Shown here: positions 55,796 to 64,000 of the stretch, piece by piece | Numbering within the stretch: position 1 is the stretch's first letter | Layout of the letters: each line of letters starts with the position of its first letter | Assembly (NCBI GenBank): GCA_000310025.1 | Contig: FN648498.1 | Coordinates: 39,194-103,193, forward strand | Direction: 5' to 3' | Length of the DNA: 64,000 bases | From: Ectocarpus siliculosus | Taxonomy: Eukaryota > Sar > Phaeophyceae > Ectocarpales > Ectocarpaceae | Made by a program: the position numbers and the translations under genes | Notes under the pieces: generated by a model | Told to the model about the DNA's origin: nothing | Database searches by the model: none | The model's input: the letters and a program-made list of their open reading frames with translations, nothing else

Positions 55796-57619
55796 GTGAG
55801 TGCACATGCGTGACCCCTGCAAAAGTCGGGCGGGTGTTGAGAGTGGGTGTTCTACGAGTAAATACATGTTTTACATACAACTGCCTGAACCAGACGCGAA
55901 CGACCTCCACCTCGCCGATCTGTTCCGGTCGTTTGTTTGGAAAAGACTCCGGCCGGGTGTCGAAAAACTTTCGAAGATCAGGCGTTTTTTGTCGACCAAT
56001 GAGCACCACCGCGCATTGCTTGCTTCCATTGCTCGTTATTCTTGTAGACTGGCGAAAACGCCGGGAGCTCCCGCACACACCATGCTTTAGACGAAGTCGT
56101 TCTATTAGCGCCCTTTTGGAATGTCGTTCTATTTGCGCCATTGTGATGACACACCCCTCGGGCGTTAAGTTTGCGGTGGATACCCCCGCTTCTTCTTGCG
56201 TTCACGAAACGCCCTGTTGTGGGGGGCAGAGCGGTGTGTCCAACCCATCTTCTACCGCCCATGAGAGAGACGTCTGATGTAACTTGGTGACATCCGCGCA
56301 CAGATACAAAGCTCCTTTGGGCTACCTTTTTTTCCCGCGCCCTAACCAGGGTGCCCAACTACGGCCCCTATTTCATCCCGCCGTCTCGTGTGTACTCTCT
56401 CGTGCAGTATCTACGCTCCATCATGCAGCAGCCTGGATCCGGAGCGACTTGATTGCTCTTCTTCATGTGACATGGCGACAAGTCTGGTCGGACCCCATCG
56501 ACAGACGAAAGGAGCATTTCCGGTCGATCCAGCAACAGCAGCAACAAGTCATGCCTGGTTTGGTTCCGCGAACACCAGTCATTTTCTATTCCGATTTGGT
56601 AGGAAGTTGTGAACTTGTGTGCGTTAGCTTGTACGGCAGCTACCTCATGTCCTCAATCGGACCTCCAGGAAAAGACAGCTACACCGCCTTCTGCCTCTGA
56701 ATCTCCCACTGCTTGCACGCCCCCAAGCTTTTCATGGGCTTGGGTGGACGGTCGCAAGTTTTTGCTGTAAGCTTTGTGCTTGGTTTCTCTTAGTGTGGGA
56801 GATGTACGTGCTCCCGGGGTTCGCCTTGATTGACGGTTCAGAAAGTCGGAGAGGTCGTTGGTTACTCACCAGGAAAATGTTTTTGGAAACGAGAGCGGTG
56901 GACCCCACGTTGACGTGATAACACATCTGATGGTCATCATGCGGGACAGACTTTCAATACTCCGGGCCACAGCACCCAAATCGTGTCGTCTTATCCTGGC
57001 GCAACACCCGGCGGCACTTTCTCAAGCTCGGACTTCCATGAATACCGTCTACTCAGACGTGCTGATGTTCTCGTATATGTTGCAACCCAAGCACCGCGTG
57101 TGCGAAACGTGTACTACGTGCGCAAAATAACTCGATGAAGACTCCTTTTTAATCAATTTTACGCGTTGGGTGTGGGCCGAAAATCCAAAAACATTTCTGT
57201 CAGAATGTGTCAGCTACAAACTCGCAACAGAATGTGTCAGCTACAAACTCGCAAGCAAGAGCGTCACTGTTGCCTCCGGGGACTTGTCACGCTGGCGATC
57301 AAATTCGCCGGACTTTCGTCAACAACCCGAACGCGTTCGATGGTGCCACAATTGATCGAAAGATGCACGAGGCGGATAGACGCGGAAAACTCCGTGGACC
57401 AGCCGTTCTTGAAGCAACATACCCGAACAACAGTAGGGGGAGCAACCGTCTCAGCTAGGTACGCATGTTCGCATACCGTTACGGGGTGGAATAGCCTGAT
57501 GCTCGTCAAGGCAACGGACTCCAACCCGTGGAAAAAAGAAACGAACCGCTGCGACCAGTGGAAAAAGACAAGAGCCTATATTTCTACACCTAGCCTAGAG
57601 CCTAGACTACGCGACGTCC
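55796..57619. other. Possible downstream exons, unresolved
   Basis: A plus-strand frame at 55864-56090 (YIQLPEPDANDLHLADLFRS) and one at about 57270-57458 (RTFVNNPNAFDGATIDRKMH, then LRGPAVLEATYPNNSRG and stop) read as protein and may continue the gene of 53750-55795. Splice links are not established. Confidence 0.3.
57201..57254 (+). repeat. 27-bp perfect tandem duplicate
   Basis: CAGAATGTGTCAGCTACAAA plus CTCGCAA occurs twice head to tail (57201-57227 and 57228-57254). Being a multiple of three it would keep a reading frame. Confidence 0.95.
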
Positions 57620-60600
57620 CTAGTGGTGGAAGAGCCTGATGCCCGTGAAGGCCATGGACATGCCGTACTCGTCGCAAGCCGCGATCACTTGCTCGTCCGC
57701 TACCGACCCGCCTGCCTGGGCCACGTAGGACACCCCCACCTGTAGTTACGTCCAACGAGGCAGGTTAGGGAAGCGGTGGGCAGCCACGGCGGGGGTTAAT
57801 CATGTCGTTGTGTGTGCGCCAATGTGTGCGTGCGCACAGCGTGAGCCAAAACGAGTGGTGTGGAAAGAGATGAGAAAACCTGTCACACGGCAACACCAGG
57901 ACCCACAGCAACACCGACCTCCCTCCGACCCTTTACACCGAAAAAACTCCAACAAGCAGACTGACAAACCCAAGCTCAACAGCCTAGAGAGAGCTGAACC
58001 TAATACCACTATAGTAGACACCAGAAACAAAACAACGACAACCGTACCGACCTATTATACATGTAACTCAACAAAACAAAAACGAAGGCTTGCTTCCTCC
58101 CGCGATACCTTGGAGGCGTGGTCGATGGAGTCGCGGAAGGGGAAGAAGGCGTCCGATGACAGGCTGACGCCCGAAAGCTCTGCGAGGAACGCGTCCTTCT
58201 CCTCGGCCGTCAGGGCCTCCGGCTTGGCCTCGAAGTTGGACTCCCACGCCGGCCGCTCCGACGCGGTGATGTCACCCTCGATGTACCTTTTTTCGCGCGA
58301 TCGTGGGTCGCGTGTTACTGGGGTTGGAAGGCAAGCTCTATTTCCCCGATGCAGTCGAGAACAAAAACAATCCCAAGGCAAAAAAGACTACAACCCCCCC
58401 CCATCAGCTGGAAGTGAGAGCTCGGTCGAAAAAGGGTCTGACCCACAAAATGCATCAATACCACGCTCGCCCTCCCTCCCCCCCCTCCATCCCTTCATCC
58501 AGACTTGGCCGTAGATTTCTGCGGGTAAATGAGAAAAAACGCCGTCGCCCACGCACCTGACGCGCGCGTTGACACGGTCCTGCCTCTTGGTCCCGTCCTT
58601 GAACTGCAACCCCTGTACCTTGGGGTGGTGCCTCAACCACCACACGGATACCTGCACCAGGCAGTTTGTCCGGGGGGGGGCAGCAATCAACTGAACCGCT
58701 GACGAGCGATGCGCTGCTGAGCCCCGGCGCGAAACATCCACTCATGCGCCAGCAACAATACACAGAGAGCAAGATGAGTAGCAACAGCAGCAACGAGGTC
58801 ACCACCCCACTCAAATCATCACCGCAAAAACACGCACAAGACTATTTAGCGCACGCACACACGGGCAAACGCATACATGCGCGCACGTACCTTTCTGGCG
58901 GCGAGCTTCACGCAGTCGACGCGGCTCTGCTGCCCGGCCCCGACGCCCACCATCTGCCCGCGCTTCGCGTACCCCACGGAGTTGGACTGCGTATACTTGG
59001 CGCAGATGGAGGCCACCACGAGGTCGCGCTGGGCTTCCTCGGGGAGGGTGCTCTTCGTGCGGACGTCCTGCAACGCGCGCCCGATGAGGGAGAGAGAGAG
59101 AGGGAGTCGGCCGAGCGCCGCGCGTTACGTGAGAGGGGGGCTATTTTGACGGCGTGTGGTGTCCTTGCGCGTTGATTTGGTGGGAAAAGCTGAGCCAAAA
59201 AAAATAGAAAATACCCACTAGAACGTCGGTTGAGAGACTTACGTGGTGGTTGTTGTGTTACTTTTTTCCGTCGGCTTTCGTGGGCGTTTTGCGGCGAGAG
59301 TAACGAATAATATCCCCAACAACTACAAGACCCGAGAGTGGATGAACGTGTGCTGACCTTGAGGTTATCCTTTCCGAACGCAACCGAGTTCCTGTCCTGG
59401 TAGAAGCCGACGCCGTACACCTCGCGGAACTCCCCCGCGGGAGCCTCGTAGTCTGGCTTGGCCTCGAGGACGATGAACTTGCCACCCTTCTTCTTTTTAA
59501 GGATCTCCAAGGCAGCAGGCTCGTACCCGGGGGCGATGATGCCGTCGGCAACCTGCACATGAATGCGATGCGTGTGGATGTTAGTCGAAAGTTGCGTGGC
59601 CAAAAAGGGAAGCAGACAAGTTCGTGAGGGGAGTGGGGCACGACGTTACACGAGACAGGCATAGATATTGAACGGGAAAGCTGGGAAGAGAAAGCCTTGC
59701 GTTCTTTTTCAGTGAAAACACTGATCGAAGGCCTTAACGTCCACTGTTTGAGTAGACAACACGGACTGCACCTGCACCCTTGACAAAGAAACCAAACCCT
59801 ACTGAATCCCCAGTTTCCCTTACCGTGCCCCTACCGCCACCTACAGGTTGGCGACCTCAGCGATAGCATCGCTTCCAACACCCGCAGCGGCACATACCCT
59901 CACCCCTTTTTCCCCACACGCCTCGAGAACGACCACCCACCACACACACACCCATAACATATAACCTTCCCATAACCCTACCGCACACGCGGGCATTGTC
60001 AGCCCAACAGACAACGACCGCCGGTTTCCGTGGACGAAAATAAACACGAAAAGATAAAGATAGGGTGCTGGTCTTAGGGTGTCAAGGGCCTGCCAATCTC
60101 TCAACACGTGTGATGCCTACAACTAGAACAACAACGACGACGACCACGACGACAATATTCTTACCTCCCTCTTGAGGACCTTAGCGGTGGCCTCGTCCAC
60201 CACGTCCGACACCGCGGCGAAGTCTCCGAAGGACGACATGGGGTCGGCGTTGCGCGCTCGGATGTAGGCGATCGCAGTCGGGGTCATCTCGACGGTGCCC
60301 ACCTATGCATACGTATATTGTTGTAGGTGGGTGTTGGAAACAAAGGCAGACCGTCGTTGAAGAGGTGCGGCACGCATTTCGTGTTGCATAGGGCAAGAAA
60401 AAGAATATATGCTGTCTGGGAAATCGTAGACATACAGGTACTTTATGACGCTATGAATTCATTGCTAATCTGTCTCAGACTATTTTCTATGATAGAGATG
60501 GATTCGCTGTGTCATATTAAGAAAAAAAAAAAAAAAGAGCACTGTAGTACGTACGCACATTTTGGAGCGCCCTTCACATTTTGGAGCGCCCATCATTGCA

Positions 60601-63121
60601 ACCTGAAAAAACGGCAACCACCTCTTCAGATCGCAAGTAATAGCCTTTGCCGTTCGAGTGAAAGCTGCTGTTCAAGAAAAAGCAAACAAAAGGAATAAAC
60701 ACCATCAGATCTTCTATCACACCACAGGAAATACAAGTAAGTAGACATTAGAGCAACGGTAGAGGATAGGGGTCTAGACAGATAGAAGTAGAACACAGAG
60801 ACTAATGTGCTTTGAGCTAGTGACGGGCCAAATGGAGTGAATCGAATTTGGATAGAAAGCACAACCCATTGCGGTATTAAGGGTGCTACTATAGCACAGG
60901 CTTAGACACCACAGCAGGATGGAGGTAAATAGTGGTGATCTGTCGCCTCCTTGTGCAAGTACTTCAACTCCGGAGACTGGACCCTGTCGTGTGCCCGTCC
61001 AACCCGCCCTAGCGATGGAACCCAACGACTAGAACGCGTATTCGCGAATATTGTCCCACCGTAACACCGACCTCTTCTCATCGGTCACGTCACGGAGTAC
61101 TGTAGGCGGGTCCGATGCCAACGAGAGAAAAACGCACACTCGACACACACACAAACGTGTAACCCCCCCCTGACGAAGCGTGTCTGATCGTCTCTATTTT
61201 GTCCCCGCTACATCACAACGGTTTTCAACACGCAGTCGGTGCGAACAAATGTAAAGATACACACACACACGCCCCCACGGGGTGTCCCAGATCATGGCCT
61301 TTGGAAACAGTTCATTTGAGCATTTGATGTTTTCAGCCGCACTGAGACTCGAGTCTTTCCCTTAGTTAGGTGTTTCGCGTCTTTTCCTTAGTTAGGTGTT
61401 TCGCGTCTTTTCTTTAGATAGGTGTTTAGCGTCTTTTCCTTAGTTAGGTGTTTCGCGTCTTTTCCTTAGTCAGGTGTTTAGCGCGGTCTGTGACGCTACT
61501 GGCCTAAATCAACACGCCTACCAAAACTCGACACACATATACACACACCTCGTAAGCGGCTATCTCCTCCTCGCTGAGCGGCACGGCCACCGCCGCGCCG
61601 GCGGGGCTGACGTGCTTGAACGACGCCGCGGCGGGCAGTCCCGTCGCTGCCTTGAGCTCCTTCACCAGCTGCCACGCGTTCGTCGCGTCCAGCAGGTTGA
61701 TGTACCCCTGTGGTCGGCGACGAGGAGGAGGAGGATGCGAGGGATTGGCGTCCAGTAGCCTACGCAGGTTTTACGTTAAGCAAACATATTGGGTAGAGTG
61801 TGGAATCGGTGGGTTTTCGGTTAGGGTCAGGGTCGACGTAACCCCTGCCTCTCAATTCCATAGATAAACTTGAATAACTCGCGTAGGCAGTCCTTGGCCT
61901 TCGTGTAAGGGAGGGGTGAGGGATTTGATGGGAAACACAAACACACACACACACAGAATGACTGAGACGGTGGGGACTGCACGTGGGCAGGGGCGGGGTG
62001 GGGATGGATCGAGGGATGAGCGTGGCGTTGGCTCGAGGCGGGTGGGCGGAGGCCGGAGGCGGCGAACGCACCCCCCTTTCATACCCGGTATGTTGAGATG
62101 TGGACACTTCCATCAGACCCTCTACCATAGCATACTCAGTATATTTCACAAGCTGGCGGGCGGTGGCGGGGTAAGGGGATTGGGTTGTTGCCGTATGCGA
62201 CCACGGAAACCACTACCACCGTCAAGAGCAAATGGCGCAACAACAACACCAAGCCAACAGTCTCAACAAGCCACCGCCGCCGCCGCCAAACAAACCAACA
62301 CCACCATAGACACGACAACGACGACCATCAAGACGACGACGTACCGGGACTCCGCCGAGCACCGTGAACGGAAGATCCCTCCCGGACAGCGAGTACACCC
62401 CGGCCGCCTTAGGCGGAAGGATTTAGTTTCGAGATAGAGCAGACAGAGCAGCAACAGCGCGGGGGAGCGTGGTTGGGGGAGATGTCAACGACAGCGGTGA
62501 GAAAGGAACAGAAGAGACCAACGAACCACGAGATTTGGTTGATTGGCGCGAAGGCCTGGGAAATCCGATAGGTCTGCTGCGGGGCACGGGTGGGCGGTAA
62601 GCATCATGCATCTGTGCTGCACACCGCTGCTGTGATTGTTGTTATTTTATTCCTCAACAACAATGTAGAGCAATACCTCAACAACAATGTAGAGCACAGA
62701 GTAGTGGTTCGTCCCCCGTGTAACTATCAACTTGCTCGTGTCCTCCTTCACGTCCCAAGTGACTTATCATCCAGCCCACGTACAGACTACTCATCTAAAA
62801 ACAAAGAAAAGTGTGGCATCAAACCGCCCACTTCCTTGAAAGATCGATCGAGAGAGGTGTCCCGGACACCATGCGCCACTTCATGCACAACAACCAAAAC
62901 GAGCACTCATCAATACAGCCTGCTTGTCTCTCTCTCACCTTCTGCTGAGGGTTGCACCCGTACTTGAGACCCATCTCTCGGTGGTACACCCGAGACGTCA
63001 CGGGGGCAGCCGAGCCAAGCTCCCCGCAGAACCAGGAGCTGATGGCGCTGTCGTACGCCGCGGACAGCGCGTACGCGGCCGCCGCGAACGTCCGCCGGGT
63101 GCCGAGGGTGGTGCAACCGTC
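57620..63121 (-). CDS. ATIC: Bifunctional purine biosynthesis protein ATIC/PurH, C-terminal part
   Basis: Nine minus-strand exons: 63121-62939, 62407-62345, 61707-61549, 60302-60165, 59552-59358, 59067-58891, 58651-58557, 58286-58109 and 57739-57620. All are GT-AG with matching phases, totalling 1308 nt, or 435 aa plus stop. They cover the AICAR formyltransferase domain, which converts AICAR to FAICAR with 10-formyl-THF in the last two steps of IMP synthesis. Visible hallmarks are [38 protein letters not shown] with the catalytic Lys-His pair, [59 protein letters not shown] and the C-terminal RLFHH. The family is about 590 residues long, so some 150 residues (the IMP cyclohydrolase domain) lie in exons beyond the window. 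Upstream is repeat DNA to the window edge. Confidence 0.95.
61358..61484 (+). repeat. 26-bp tandem repeat, five copies, in an ATIC intron
   Basis: TTTTCCTTAGTTAGGTGTTT then CGCGTC recurs, with GGTGTTT cores at 61369, 61395, 61421, 61447 and 61473. It lies in the intron just downstream (in gene direction) of exon 61549-61707. Confidence 0.9.
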
Positions 63122-63177
63122 CTGCATGGTGGCGGCGTTTTCAGGAGGGGGGAGGGGACGGGAACGGTAAGGGGGGG

Positions 63178-63355
63178 GAGGGGGGGGGGGGTACTCACAG
63201 CCGTGCATGCCGTAGTCGTTAGGTCATTGGCCTCGCATCTATAAAAGCCGGGACGGAGCACGTCGGGTTTTCAACGGACCAGGTTAGCACAACACCAAGC
63301 GCGACGCGCCGTGAGCTATTCGGCGAGTCGCATGAAGGGTGAGCTGCATCCTGTT
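63178..63355 (+). repeat. Dispersed element, truncated copy
   Basis: This is the 5' 170 bp of the dispersed element, from the G run and GTACTCACAGCCGTGCATGC to GTGAGCTGCATCCTG. It is cut off there and followed by a second, longer copy. It is more diverged than its neighbour. Confidence 0.85.
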
Positions 63356-63364
63356 ACGGTAAGG

Positions 63365-64000
63365 AGGGGGGGGGGTGTACTCATAGTCGTGCATGCCGTA
63401 GTCGTTAGACCATTGACCTCGCATCCCTACTAAGCCGGGACGGAGCACGCCGGGTTCTCACCGGACCAGGCTCTCACATCACCAAGCGCGAAGCGCCGTG
63501 AGGTATTTGGCGAGTCGCATGCAGGGTGAGCTGCATCCTGCTAAGGGTGTTCGGCATCTTGTGCTTACTTCCTTGCGTACGCATGACAGCTACGTATGAC
63601 TTAATTTATTTTCTGGTGCTTTCACTTCCAGAGACAGTTGTAAGCACTGTGTAACTGCCTCGAGGATGCTTGACCATTTTAACACAACGTGGTGCGATCA
63701 CCCCCGTTGCGCGGAGTGAGGGTTCTCCACCCCGCACAACATGATCTACTCGACCACCATTATGGTTACCGCCAAAAACAAAAACGAGGTAAAAAAACGG
63801 TAACCTGGTTGCCGAGTTCACGAAGTGAATTGGCTTGTTTTACAACGTCGTTGCCAAGCGACGAAACCCGATCCCGATGGCAAACACCGAGGGGGGGGCT
63901 TGTTTAACAACGTCGTTGCCAAGCGACGAAAACCCAACCCCGATGGCAAACACCGGGGGGGGCGGCTTGTTTTACAACGTCGTTGCCAAGCGACGAAAAC
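63365..64000 (+). mobile_element. Dispersed element, copy with three tail units, runs off the window
   Basis: A full-length copy starts at a G run and TGTACTCATAGTCGTGCATG. Its tail unit (GGCTTGTTT(T/A)ACAACGTCGTT to CAAACACCG(A/G)GGGG) occurs at 63832, 63897 and 63964 and continues past the window end. Tail copy number therefore varies between copies: one at 7966, two or more at 47362, three or more here. Confidence 0.9.

Noticed and set aside
1-64000. tRNA and rRNA genes
   Set aside because: No segment with a complete cloverleaf or rRNA core was recognised by eye; only partial tRNA-like pieces (7990-8070 and 51649-51755).

Overview
The window looks like nuclear DNA of a brown alga, most likely Ectocarpus or a close relative. 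This is an inference. Genes are split by many spliceosomal introns, simple and satellite-like repeats are abundant, and no bacterial-style operon or ribosome-binding site is seen. The best clue is an LRR-ROCO GTPase whose leucine-rich repeats are each encoded by a separate 72-nt, phase-1 exon, an architecture I know from Ectocarpus. A 199-base N gap at 48010-48208 shows this is a draft scaffold.

Layout. 1-12.5 kb is gene-poor: a decayed ORF with a tyrosine-recombinase-like end, then several tandem arrays, one interrupted by a 538-bp dispersed element flanked by an 8-bp target duplication. 12.5-17 kb holds parts of two unidentified intron-containing genes. 17.5-22.9 kb carries, mostly on the minus strand, a frameshifted replication-type gene (polymerase-B-like region plus SF1 helicase), probably a dead mobile element. 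23.6-25.7 kb holds local duplications and a near-perfect 242-bp palindrome.

25.8-34.4 kb is the centrepiece: an LRR-Roc-COR gene with a coherent 12-exon model (3372 nt, 1123 aa, all phases compatible). Its LRR half contains seven spliceable plus-strand LRR cassettes. Interleaved with them are an LRR cassette with a ruined splice acceptor and several LRR cassettes in the opposite orientation, one of which has intact splice sites. This is what an exon-shuffling locus should look like. A decayed membrane-protein gene follows at 34.7-35.5 kb.

36-53 kb is mostly non-coding: candidate minus-strand exons (37.7-39.0 kb), a truncated Copia retrotransposon (40.1-41.2 kb), two unidentified coding pieces (43.8 and 45 kb), a cluster of CTTCCATGGAAG palindromes (46.5-46.8 kb), and another copy of the dispersed element beside the gap. 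53.75-55.8 kb is a long low-complexity coding exon. 57.6-63.1 kb, minus strand, holds nine exons encoding the AICAR-transformylase half of the purine-biosynthesis enzyme ATIC (PurH); its N-terminal exons lie beyond the window. The window ends in two more copies of the dispersed element.

ATIC is metabolic housekeeping, the ROCO gene is a candidate recognition or signalling receptor, and the rest is mainly mobile and repetitive DNA. No functional link between the genes is visible.
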